This document shows, in pieces, positions 36,880 to 44,993 of a stretch of DNA of 64,000 nt. The DNA comes from Oscillatoriales cyanobacterium CG2_30_40_61. Lineage in GTDB: Bacteria; Cyanobacteriota; Cyanobacteriia; Cyanobacteriales; Microcoleaceae. Each line of letters starts with the position of its first letter. Position 1 is the stretch's first letter. Under the pieces are notes generated by a model. It saw only the letters and a list, made by a program, of their open reading frames with translations, ran no database searches and was not told where the DNA came from. The DNA is taken from contig MNYZ01000080.1 of the NCBI GenBank assembly GCA_001873365.1, forward strand, positions 34,470 to 98,469, given 5' to 3'. A program made the translations under genes and the position numbers.

Positions 36880-39363
36880 ATGAGTCCCTCAATTCCTAAT
36901 TCTATTTTCAACAATCTAATCCCCGATGATTCTGAAATAGCACCCTCTTTAGACTATTTACAACGAGAATTTGCAGCTAACCTTCTCTATCTTCAAGGTC
37001 AATTACCCACCACCGCAACCCCCCAAGAATTATATCAAGCATTAGCCTATACTATTCGACAATTTTTAATGCCTGACTGGGTTAAAACAACTCAAACCTA
37101 TTCCCAAAATCAAGTTAAACAGGTTTGCTATTTTTCCACTGAATATTCTTTAGGCTCCCATCTGGCAAATCATTTAGTCAATTACAATTTGTGGGAACCT
37201 TTGAAACAATGCCTAGAAGCATTTAACTTAAACTTACAAGACTTAATTGATCAAGAAATAGAACCCAGTTTAGGATATGGAAATGTTGCCCAATTCCCCA
37301 TCGATCAATTAGATTCTCTTTCTACATTAAATCTCCCAGCTATTGCCTATGGAATTCGTTATGAATTTGGTAGTTTTGATCAAGAAATTCATCACGGTTG
37401 GCAAGTCGAAAGAATTGATAAATGGTTGCGTTATGGAAATCCCTGGGAAATTCTTCGTCCCGAGGCTACGGTAAATGTACACTTAGGGGGTCATACAGAA
37501 GCCTATTATGACCAACAAGAACGCTATCGGGTGCGTTGGATTCCCCAGCGTTGCATCAAAGGAGTTCCCTATGATACACCGATTTCTGGTTATCAAAGTC
37601 ATACCGTTAATACGTTAAGATTATGGAAAGCAGAACCGATTGTTTCCTTTAATTCTCAAGATTTTAATATTGGCGATTATTACGGCATAGTTCAGGGAAA
37701 ACCATTCGTTGAATTACTCACTAAAGTATTATATCCCCATGATGAAAGGATTCAACAAAAACAACTACGTTTAGAACAGCAATTCTTTTTTGTCTCCTGT
37801 TCACTCCAGGATATGATTCGGAATCATCTCGCAACTGGAGAGACTTTAGAAACATTTGATCAACACTATTCTATTCAACTGCATGATACTTCCAGTGCGA
37901 TCGCGATCGCCGAATTAATGCGATTATTTGTTGATGAATATGGCTGGGAATGGGAAAAATCCTGGTCTATTACCCGCAAAACTTTTACCTATCTAAACCC
38001 CACACTCTTACCCGAAATTCAACAAAAATGGGCCGTGGGATTATTAGGGAGTTTGTTACCCCGTCACTTAGAAATTATCTATGAAATTAATAATCGATTT
38101 TTGATTGGAGTTCGCCATCAATATCCGGGGGATTTTAGTAAGTTATCTCGACTATCTTTAATTGATGAAACCGGGGAAAGATATGTAAGGATGACTCATT
38201 TAGCTTGTATTGGAAGTTATGCAATTAATGGGATTTCTCTATGGCAAACCGAAAAATTAAAGCAATCGATTATTTCTGATTTTTATGAATTAACACCGGA
38301 AAAATTTAGGACAATTAGCAGTGGAATTACCCCGCGGCGTTGGTTGGTTTTAGCTAATCCCCGTTTAACGGAATTAATTAATCATAAAATTGGGAATAGC
38401 TGGATTAAAAATTTTGCAGAGTTACATCGTTTAGAATCGGAATTAGAAGCGGTAGAATTTCGTTTGGCTTGGCGAAATATTAAGCAAGAAAATAAACTAA
38501 AACTAGCTGAGTATATTCAAACAAAATCTGGAATTACGGTGAATCCCGATTCTATTTTTGATATTCAAATTGAACGAATTCAAGAATATAAACGTCAACA
38601 TTTGAATATTTTTAAAATTATTACTCTCTATAATCGAATTCGGAAAAATCCTGAGCAAGATTATGTTCCCCAAACCTTTATTTTTGCTGGGAAAACTGCC
38701 CCAGGTTATGTGATGGGGAAATTGATGATTAAATTAATTCATGCGGTAGGTCAAGTGATTAATTCCGATCCTATTATTGGCGATCGCTTGAAAGTCGTAT
38801 TTATTCCAAATGTTAATCAAACCCTAAGTCAACATATCTATCCCGCCGCCGATATTTCCGAACATTTAGCCATGGCGGGGAAAAAAGCCGGGGGAATTGC
38901 GATTCTCAAACCTGCTTTTAATGGCGCCTTAACCCTGGGAATTGTAGATGGAGCCAGTGAAGAATTACGCCATGTTATTGGAGCAGAAAATTTCTTTGAC
39001 TTCGGATTAAGTTTACCTGAAATTGAAGTTTTAAAAGCCCAGGGTTATAATCCTTGGAGTTATTATCATCAAAATGAAAGCCTGCGCGAAAATATTGATC
39101 AAATTGCATCGGGTTATTTTTCCCAAGGTGACCCAAATCTGTTTAAAACCTTGATTGATGCCCTCTTATATCACGATGAATATATGGTTTTTGCCGACTA
39201 TCAATCCTATATGGATTGTCAAGATAAAATTACCCAAACCTATCGAGATTGGGAAACCTGGACGAGAATGTCTATTTTAACTGTAGCCCGTTTAGGTAGT
39301 TTTTCCTCTGATGGAATTATCCAAAATTATTCTCAAAATGTTTGGCATATTAATCCGGTTTAG
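36880..39363 (+). CDS. divergent glycogen phosphorylase-like protein, active-site loops altered
   Basis: An 827-residue member of glycosyltransferase family 35 by overall pattern: VCYFSTEYSLGSHLANHL (about 88-105), GIRYEFGSFDQ, WLRYGNPWEI, VPYDTPISGY, HTVNTLRLW, SGITPRRWLVLANPRLTELI and FAGKTAPGYVMGKLMIKLI all follow phosphorylases. The pyridoxal phosphate lysine is kept (K677). But the loop before it reads KAGGIAILK where active enzymes have EASGTGNMK; QLNDTHP is QLHDTSS; and the LGNGGLGRLA glycine loop is LGYGNVAQFP. These losses affect phosphate and glucose binding, so I expect weak, altered or no catalysis, perhaps a regulatory paralogue. It lies 111 bases after tal. Confidence 0.85.
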   Translation: MSPSIPNSIFNNLIPDDSEIAPSLDYLQREFAANLLYLQGQLPTTATPQELYQALAYTIRQFLMPDWVKTTQTYSQNQVKQVCYFSTEYSLGSHLANHLVNYNLWEPLKQCLEAFNLNLQDLIDQEIEPSLGYGNVAQFPIDQLDSLSTLNLPAIAYGIRYEFGSFDQEIHHGWQVERIDKWLRYGNPWEILRPEATVNVHLGGHTEAYYDQQERYRVRWIPQRCIKGVPYDTPISGYQSHTVNTLRLWKAEPIVSFNSQDFNIGDYYGIVQGKPFVELLTKVLYPHDERIQQKQLRLEQQFFFVSCSLQDMIRNHLATGETLETFDQHYSIQLHDTSSAIAIAELMRLFVDEYGWEWEKSWSITRKTFTYLNPTLLPEIQQKWAVGLLGSLLPRHLEIIYEINNRFLIGVRHQYPGDFSKLSRLSLIDETGERYVRMTHLACIGSYAINGISLWQTEKLKQSIISDFYELTPEKFRTISSGITPRRWLVLANPRLTELINHKIGNSWIKNFAELHRLESELEAVEFRLAWRNIKQENKLKLAEYIQTKSGITVNPDSIFDIQIERIQEYKRQHLNIFKIITLYNRIRKNPEQDYVPQTFIFAGKTAPGYVMGKLMIKLIHAVGQVINSDPIIGDRLKVVFIPNVNQTLSQHIYPAADISEHLAMAGKKAGGIAILKPAFNGALTLGIVDGASEELRHVIGAENFFDFGLSLPEIEVLKAQGYNPWSYYHQNESLRENIDQIASGYFSQGDPNLFKTLIDALLYHDEYMVFADYQSYMDCQDKITQTYRDWETWTRMSILTVARLGSFSSDGIIQNYSQNVWHINPV

Positions 39364-39503
39364 GATAGGAGCAATTTTCGGGCTTCCTAGAAAGGATATT
39401 TTCATAAATTATCGGTAATTTTTTGTTAAAAATTATTGCAAAAACTTGACTTAACACCGCCGGAAAAACTACTATTGTATACCCTCAGTATTAGGATGGA
39501 AAA

Positions 39504-40082
39504 ATGATTACTTCAGAACCCATCATTTTAAGTTTTAAAAATGTTACTTTAAGCAACGAGCAATTTTATCAACTTTGTCAAGATAATGAAAATTGGCAAC
39601 TCGAACGAACTGTCAAAGGAGAATTAGTAATTATGCCCCCCGTTGGTGGAGTCAGTGGTAATCGAGAATCAGATTTAAACGGTGAACTTTGGTTTTGGAA
39701 TCGTCAAACTCAACTGGGAAAAGTGTTTAGTTCTTCTACTATATTTCGCTTACCAAATGGTGGCGATCGCTCTCCCGATGTCGCTTGGGTAGCTAAGGAA
39801 AATTGGGAATTACTAACACCAGAAGAACAAGAAAAATTTCCCCCAATATGTCCTGATTTTGTGATTGAATTACGTTCTCGCACTGACTCGCTAACCCAAC
39901 TTCAAGCAAAAATGCAGGAATATCTTAATAGTGGTTTGCGCTTAGGTTGGTTAATTAATCCCCAAGCACAACAAGTAGAAATATATCGTCCTCATCAAGC
40001 TCTTGAAATTGTCAAATTACCCACAACTTTATCAGGAGAAAATGTCTTACCAGAATTTATTTTAAACCTACCTCTTTTTTGA
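39504..40082 (+). CDS. Uma2 family (DUF820) restriction-endonuclease-fold protein
   Basis: A 192-residue Uma2 protein. The family, greatly expanded in cyanobacteria, has a PD-(D/E)XK nuclease-like fold. Visible signatures: FYQLCQDNENWQLERTVKGELVIMPP (start), a central RSPDVAWVAKENW (Asp of the active site), FVIELRSRTDSLTQLQAKM (Glu and following Lys) and YLNSGLRLGWLINPQ. All motifs are intact, so it may be active. It stands 59 bases before a broken paralogue. Cellular role unknown. Confidence 0.88.
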   Translation: MITSEPIILSFKNVTLSNEQFYQLCQDNENWQLERTVKGELVIMPPVGGVSGNRESDLNGELWFWNRQTQLGKVFSSSTIFRLPNGGDRSPDVAWVAKENWELLTPEEQEKFPPICPDFVIELRSRTDSLTQLQAKMQEYLNSGLRLGWLINPQAQQVEIYRPHQALEIVKLPTTLSGENVLPEFILNLPLF

Positions 40083-40140
40083 TGATTTTGCTTATTAACT
40101 ACTAAATTCAGCTTAAAATAACCAGAGGAGTCTATTAAAA

Positions 40141-40705
40141 TGGTTCAATTACTAACTAAAACCTATTCCTTTGAAGAATATTTAGCTTATGAAGATGGCA
40201 CAGAAACAAATATGAATTAGTTAATGGAGAATTAAAACTTCTGCCTATTACCAGTGGTTTTCATGCTTTAATTTTGGTTTTAATCTATGATATTTTAAAA
40301 ACGGAAATTGATCGAATTCAACAGCAGTGGAAAGTAATGCCTGGTACAGTAGGAGTAAAAACAGCTAAAAAGAAATCAAGGATTCCTGATTTAGTCATTT
40401 GATCAGAAAGTCAATGCCAAGAACTCCGCAAAATGTCCGCCGCCGTTTTAGAAGCACCTCCGCTTTTAGCAGTAGAAATTGTTAGTCGGGGTAATTCTGA
40501 TCATGATTACCGTTATCAGCTTTCTGAATATGCGGTTAGAGAAATTCCTGAATATTGGATTATTGACCCAGAAACAGAAAAAATCTCGGTTTTATTATTA
40601 GTTTCTGGTTTTTATGAAGTTACCGAATTTACAGGTAAACAGGAAATTAAGTCTTTACTTTTTCCAGAATTAAAGTTGACATCTGAACAGGTTTTTCAGG
40701 TATAA
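40141..40705 (+). pseudogene. broken Uma2 family gene (frameshift plus in-frame stop)
   Basis: The frame starts MVQLLTKTYSFEEYLAYEDG and would continue KYELVNGELKLLPITSGFH, but a one-base loss near 40206-40210 (AACAAATATGAA) moves it into TAG. The restored frame runs to LVI and meets TGA at 40400-40402, where relatives usually have Trp (TGG). It resumes as SESQCQELRKM and ends with the Uma2 core (AVEIVSRGNSDHDYRYQ, REIPEYWIIDP). Two independent lesions show that it is dead. The last 90 codons could still be translated from the ATG at 40433, but that fragment lacks the N-terminal half. Confidence 0.85.
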
Positions 40706-40841
40706 ATTTTGTTATTTATAGCAATTGGCGCATTTGTTAGGACATTCACCAAAAGCTAAAACCTACTAATAAACTATACCACCATCTCAATTAGCTATTT
40801 CTAAATTTACTTTTGGAAAAACACCCCGATAGTATTGCCAA

Positions 40842-41111
40842 TTAACCATGATCTGGATTATCTGGAGTCTGATCAGAGGGTTTACTAATTCCTAGGCTTT
40901 CTTTCGATGAACGTAATTTTTTCCAAAGTTGTTTGATTTGTTGATAGGCTTCCTCTGAACTTACTTTACCATTGGTTTCCAATCCACAAATATAGTTAAC
41001 TCGCTGGGCAAATTCCTGCAAGTTAGAATTGAAAATCAGTTTTTCTGGGGTAAACTCTCCCTGGTAGCAACTGCGAGGGTAGAGAAAATCATCGCGTTCT
41101 GACATAGCCAT
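40842..41111 (-). CDS. small conserved cyanobacterial protein (DUF7219-like)
   Basis: An 89-residue acidic, probably soluble protein: RDDFLYPRSCYQGEFTPEKL at the start, then NLQEFAQRVNYICGLETNGKV and SSEEAYQQIKQLWKKLRSSK. This layout is familiar from small proteins found across cyanobacteria, but no function is known to me. There are two closely spaced ATGs (41111 and 41105); the first is listed. A disordered Ser/Asp/Pro tail closes it. Confidence 0.6.
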   Translation of the reverse strand: MAMSERDDFLYPRSCYQGEFTPEKLIFNSNLQEFAQRVNYICGLETNGKVSSEEAYQQIKQLWKKLRSSKESLGISKPSDQTPDNPDHG

Positions 41112-41309
41112 ATCCCTAATAATTAGGACTGTGGGGTTCCGAGTCGGACGGAAAACGAAAATTAGCCACGACTGTAATCATAACAGCAGTTCAGGGCTAA
41201 TTAATGGGCAACTGAGTTCAACCCGTGATCCTTTCTAGCATAACCTATCTGCTGGATTAATTCCATGGGCAATTCTCTCCCCGGTGGAAATTGTCAGCAA
41301 ACCCAGCGA

Positions 41310-42416
41310 CTAAGTTCCCCGTCGGATTTTTTCCCACAACTGTTGATACTGTTTCACGGAATTAGGCGAAAGGGGTTCAAGAAAATCACTTTTTTTTAAA
41401 ATAGCTTGATCAGGAAATAATAGAGGATTTTCCCTTAAAGATGGGGGTAACTCCTGGGGGTTCATTCCCAAAATAATTGGCGATGTTGTCCCGGTTAATA
41501 ATGAGAGTTGAGTCGCCACTTGAGGCGACCAACAAAAATCAATCCAATTGTCTGCTAAAGTCGCGGTAGGAGAAGATTGAACCCCCACAGGTTTTACCCA
41601 TAAATCTGACCATAAAGCCGTCCCGGACTCAGGAACAACGGCGGCTAAACCATTCTGATATTGAACTTCTGGGGAAATATCCGTAGACCACCCCACCGCC
41701 AACCAAGTGTCCCCTAAAATTAACGGTTTGAGATAACTATTAGAATCATAAAGTTTAATATTTTGATGGAGTTTAAGCAGTTCGGATTCCAAGTTTTTGA
41801 CTTTACTTAAATCGGGTGTATTATAAGAATGACCTAATTTTTTTAAGGTTAAACCAATCACTTCCCGGGCTTGATCTGGTAAAGAAATTCGGTGAAGTAA
41901 TTCGGGTCGCCATAAATCACTCCAATCTTTAGGTGTCCATCCTAACCCCTTAAACTTATCAACCCGATAAATAATTACTGTACTACCCGAACGATAGGGC
42001 GCCGCCCAAATTTGACCTTGAGGATCAACTTCACCCTGAGCATTGCGTCGGACAATATTTTGCCAACGAGGCGGCAGTTGTGACCAACCGAGCCATAATT
42101 TCGGATCAAGGGGTTGAATCAGTTTTTGTTGAATAGCTGAATCTAACCAAAAATCTCCAATCATGACTAAATCAGGTTCAGACGAGGGCTGAGATTGCCA
42201 TTTTTTTAAGAGTCCAAATAAATCTTTAAGTTGCGCTTGGGGAACAAAATTCACCGCTCCTCGGTCGAACTGTTGTCGGAACTTGTTCGCCATTTGCACG
42301 GGAACAGAGCCCTTGAGGACTTCAACCGTAAGTGCCGCAGCTTGTTTACATCCAGCTACGACGCTTAAGGTTAAAAGACTAATTCCCTGTAGAAAAAACC
42401 TTCGGTTCACGGTCAC
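41310..42416 (-). CDS. polyamine-type ABC solute-binding lipoprotein, orphan
   Basis: A 368-residue extracytoplasmic solute-binding protein of the spermidine/putrescine (PotD) type. It starts at GTG; the N-terminus has a twin-Arg motif (NRRFFLQG), a hydrophobic core and the lipobox VAGC, so it is an anchored lipoprotein, perhaps exported folded. The mature part has VNFVPQAQLKDLFGLL, PYRSGSTVIIYRVDKFKGLGW and WSPQVATQLSLLTG, matching the two-lobed fold. No permease or ATPase gene is near. The GTG overlaps the stop of the upstream bilin-lyase-like gene by one base (TAGTG), so translation is coupled to a gene of unrelated function. Confidence 0.78.
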   Translation of the reverse strand: MTVNRRFFLQGISLLTLSVVAGCKQAAALTVEVLKGSVPVQMANKFRQQFDRGAVNFVPQAQLKDLFGLLKKWQSQPSSEPDLVMIGDFWLDSAIQQKLIQPLDPKLWLGWSQLPPRWQNIVRRNAQGEVDPQGQIWAAPYRSGSTVIIYRVDKFKGLGWTPKDWSDLWRPELLHRISLPDQAREVIGLTLKKLGHSYNTPDLSKVKNLESELLKLHQNIKLYDSNSYLKPLILGDTWLAVGWSTDISPEVQYQNGLAAVVPESGTALWSDLWVKPVGVQSSPTATLADNWIDFCWSPQVATQLSLLTGTTSPIILGMNPQELPPSLRENPLLFPDQAILKKSDFLEPLSPNSVKQYQQLWEKIRRGT

Positions 42417-42955
42417 TATTCAATCCGTTTTTCTAAATACTGACCGATCATAGTTTGTTCTCCAGCCCGTGAAATAATCGTTTGCCGAGTGCGGTATCGT
42501 TGACCCACCAATTTAATTTCTTCTTCAAACACAGAACCATTGTACTCGCTTCTGAGGCATAACGTATTGGCATCAAGCAGATAATATTTGGCAACAACGG
42601 GTTTGGGCGTCATAAACCCCTGATCTCGATAAAGTAAAGTGTCACAGACCCCAAACCGAGTTGATCCGGTGGACATTTTTTTACCGGAGACGGAATTGCA
42701 GCTTTTCCAGGTGACTTTTGACCCACAACTGAGGAGCATCGGGTTATCTAATTGGTGTAATTGAGCAATATCGAGCAGATCAGGACAACCTGGTTCTAAA
42801 AACTCGACTATAATCTCGCTGGCGACTTCTTGGGTGTCTCCTTCTGGAAGTGTGTAGTAGCGCCGTTCTGAGTACCAATTTCCCACACTGCGGCAAAAAT
42901 AGTCCGACACTTGGGAGGCAATCTCACGGGGGTTTTGCTGAATCAGGGCTTTCAT
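42416..42955 (-). CDS. CpcS/CpeS-type phycobiliprotein lyase-like protein
   Basis: CpcS-type lyases attach phycocyanobilin to Cys residues of phycobiliproteins. The 179-residue protein has the lipocalin-like pattern of the family: VSDYFCRSVGNWYSERRYYTL (about 16-36, the usual start), EIIVEFLEP, GSKVTWKSCNSVSGKKMSTGSTRFGVCDTLLYRDQGFM split over about 77-115, then KYYLLDANTLCLRSEY and QTIISRAGEQTMIGQYLEKRI at the end. Length is normal. It overlaps the solute-binding protein gene by one base. Which phycobiliprotein it serves cannot be told; no phycobiliprotein gene is in the window. Confidence 0.8.
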   Translation of the reverse strand: MKALIQQNPREIASQVSDYFCRSVGNWYSERRYYTLPEGDTQEVASEIIVEFLEPGCPDLLDIAQLHQLDNPMLLSCGSKVTWKSCNSVSGKKMSTGSTRFGVCDTLLYRDQGFMTPKPVVAKYYLLDANTLCLRSEYNGSVFEEEIKLVGQRYRTRQTIISRAGEQTMIGQYLEKRIE

Positions 42956-43583
42956 TGGTGGCTGCTCCTAAACACGATATGAATTGGTGGAATTCCCTGA
43001 CAGGAGAGGGAAAAGTCAAATGTTTGTTACAATTCTTAATCTAATCATAACAGACTCCAACTGGCAATCATTTTTTGGTGATGGGCAGGAAAAGTCTAAT
43101 TTAGACTGCTCTTAATATCTACTAGGCAGTAGAGTTAGGCTATAAGTACACTAATTGTTTCAATTTTTCAAGGTTTCTGTGATCAAAAATCTAAATTTCA
43201 TGACAAAATTTTAAAATTGAGTGATTTTTCTCGCTGGGGGGAATAAGAAAAACTTAACTATTATTGAGAAATATGGTTTTTTTTCCAGGATAGGGGAATT
43301 TTAAATTAATTTTACAAATCGAGAATATTTAAAATAATAATTAGCTCTGAATAAATTATTGATATTTATTAATTTCAAGACAAATTTAATATCAATTATT
43401 TTTGACCTCTGTTCCCTGTTCCCTGTTCCCTGTTCCCTGTTCCCTATTCCCTATTCCCTATTCCCTATTCCTTGCCATAAATCTTCAGCAAAAGGTTAAA
43501 TAATTTAGTAAATAATTGGGTCTTTGCTCATCTGCTGTCTAGGATCAGCTTAGGAAATTTTTTACTGAAACAGGAGTATTTCT
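42956..43583. other. 628-bp divergent intergenic region
   Basis: This gap lies between the leftward bilin-lyase gene and a rightward coiled-coil gene. It is strongly AT-rich from 43180 to 43400 and holds a heptamer array at 43408-43472. I found no tRNA, known small RNA or convincing open frame. Confidence 0.45.
43408..43472. repeat. heptamer array TTCCCTG / TTCCCTA
   Basis: About five copies of CTGTTCC are followed by four of CTATTCC, so the array consists of two homogeneous blocks that differ by one base. It is an STRR-type repeat, as at 12541-12611 on the opposite strand (GGGGAAT). Confidence 0.85.
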
Positions 43584-43952
43584 ATGGATGGACTAACCCA
43601 AAAAGTCGTCACTTTGACCCATAAAGTAGATGCGTTATCCGAGATGATCACACAACTTACGAATCAAGTCTGTGATCATTTATCTTCAAAAGAAACCTCG
43701 AAATCATCGGATCAAAAGATAGGTTTTCCCCCGTCCCTAGCCGATGTTCGCCAAACTCGCAAAGGTCTATCCCAACAGGAACACAAAGACATCTTGATTG
43801 ATGATGAATATATAGAAACCAGTTACTACAGTCAAGAATCCTGTCTCACCGCCGATATTCAAATTCAACGACTCACAGCTCAACTCACCGCCGCTTATAA
43901 CCGAATTGCGGCTTTAGAAGAACAATTATTGTCACAAAGAGTACATTTTTAA
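43584..43952 (+). CDS. small coiled-coil protein of unknown function
   Basis: A 122-residue protein that I do not recognise. Both ends are heptad-rich: KVVTLTHKVDALSEMITQLTNQV (about 7-29) and LTADIQIQRLTAQLTAAYNRIAALEEQLL (about 87-115). The middle is polar and contains DVRQTRKGLSQQEHKDILIDDEYIE. A good AGGAG lies 9 bases before the ATG, and coding character is clear, so I regard it as real. It may be an adaptor or dimeric regulator. Confidence 0.6.
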   Translation: MDGLTQKVVTLTHKVDALSEMITQLTNQVCDHLSSKETSKSSDQKIGFPPSLADVRQTRKGLSQQEHKDILIDDEYIETSYYSQESCLTADIQIQRLTAQLTAAYNRIAALEEQLLSQRVHF

Positions 43953-44062
43953 GGCGCGGAGAAAGGGTGTTAACACCTCAACAGTAAACTGTCAATCGTC
44001 AACTGTCAACGGTCAACACCCATCTCTATTCAAAACTTTAATGATGGCTATTATGTTAATCT

Positions 44063-44746
44063 TTAAGCGGACATTCTTTTAACAAAATCTTGATGTTCTC
44101 CGGTTGATAAACCCTGTGGTAAAACAGCTAATGCTTTAGCCAAATTACCGGCTAATAAAGCCCCTTTATCTAACCATAACCCAGGGAATACTTGAGAGCA
44201 AATTACACCATCTGTATTAGACTCAAGTTGAATATATTCTCCATTATTTAATCTAAACCAATCAAATTGACAGTCATAAACCCGCCAGACTAGATATTCT
44301 TGTACTTGATGGTGAAGATAAACTTGCAGTTTTTGATGTAAGTCAATGGAAACTGTACTAGCAGCAATTTCAGCGATTAATTCAGGCGCACCTTCTACAT
44401 AGCCATCGTCACTAATGATAGATTGTCCCCCCACTTCAATTCTTAGCAGCGCATCAGGTTGAGGCTCGTTATCACCATCTAAACGGACTGTCGCATTGTC
44501 TCCCAATTCAATACCGGGTGTCGCTGACCAATAGTTTCCTAACCAAGTAATGATCCGAGCATGGGGATTTCCATGTTGGGTGATTCTCAGAGGGGATGCC
44601 ATATAAACGATTCCTGTAATCAATTCCGCTTTTTGATGGTGAGGCATTGCTTGATAGCGACGCTCAAATTCATCACGAGTTAGTTTGTCGCCGTTTTCTA
44701 AGGTCGGAATTGTTAAATTAGTCGAGATTTCATTAGCAGCTATCAT
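44063..44746 (-). CDS. Uma2 family (DUF820) protein
   Basis: A 227-residue Uma2 protein of the longer subtype. It has LTRDEFERRYQAMPHHQKAELITGIVYMASP (start), a central DNATVRLDGDNEPQPDALLRIE (active-site Asp), LIAEIAASTVSIDLHQKLQVYL (Glu and Lys) and VQEYLVWRVYDCQFDWFRL, the expected series. It is intact and on its own. Its sequence is clearly different from the copy at 39.5 kb, so the two are not recent duplicates. Confidence 0.88.
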   Translation of the reverse strand: MIAANEISTNLTIPTLENGDKLTRDEFERRYQAMPHHQKAELITGIVYMASPLRITQHGNPHARIITWLGNYWSATPGIELGDNATVRLDGDNEPQPDALLRIEVGGQSIISDDGYVEGAPELIAEIAASTVSIDLHQKLQVYLHHQVQEYLVWRVYDCQFDWFRLNNGEYIQLESNTDGVICSQVFPGLWLDKGALLAGNLAKALAVLPQGLSTGEHQDFVKRMSA

Positions 44747-44809
44747 AAGTTTTTTTGCTCTTTATCAGAAGGGAATTAATGTTGCTTACCTACTTATCTT
44801 AATTGTTTG

Positions 44810-44917
44810 ATGACTGGACTTTCGGATTATGGTTTCTGGTTACAAAAGGTTAAAGAAGAAGTTGCAGCCAGAAAAGAACCTGATCCTGCATTTCGTCGGG
44901 GTCGAATTTGGTGTTAG
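44810..44917 (+). CDS. possible 35-residue small ORF or gene remnant
   Basis: From ATG the frame reads MTGLSDYGFWLQKVKEEVAA and ends RRGRIWC before TAG. The composition is protein-like, but there is no clear ribosome-binding site. It may be the head of a lost gene. Confidence 0.25.
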   Translation: MTGLSDYGFWLQKVKEEVAARKEPDPAFRRGRIWC

Positions 44918-44939
44918 TGTTGGTGCGATCGCCATTAAA

Positions 44940-44965
44940 TAGGGGTAATTCATGAATTACCCCTA
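44940..44965. repeat. perfect 26-bp palindrome (TAGGGGTAATTC and complement)
   Basis: TAGGGGTAATTC faces its complement around CATG-type centre bases. A related imperfect copy with GATC at the centre lies at 61512-61540. It sits 28 bases from the carB stop and could act as its terminator. Confidence 0.75.
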
Positions 44966-44993
44966 CTTTATCGTCAACACCCGACGCGATGGG

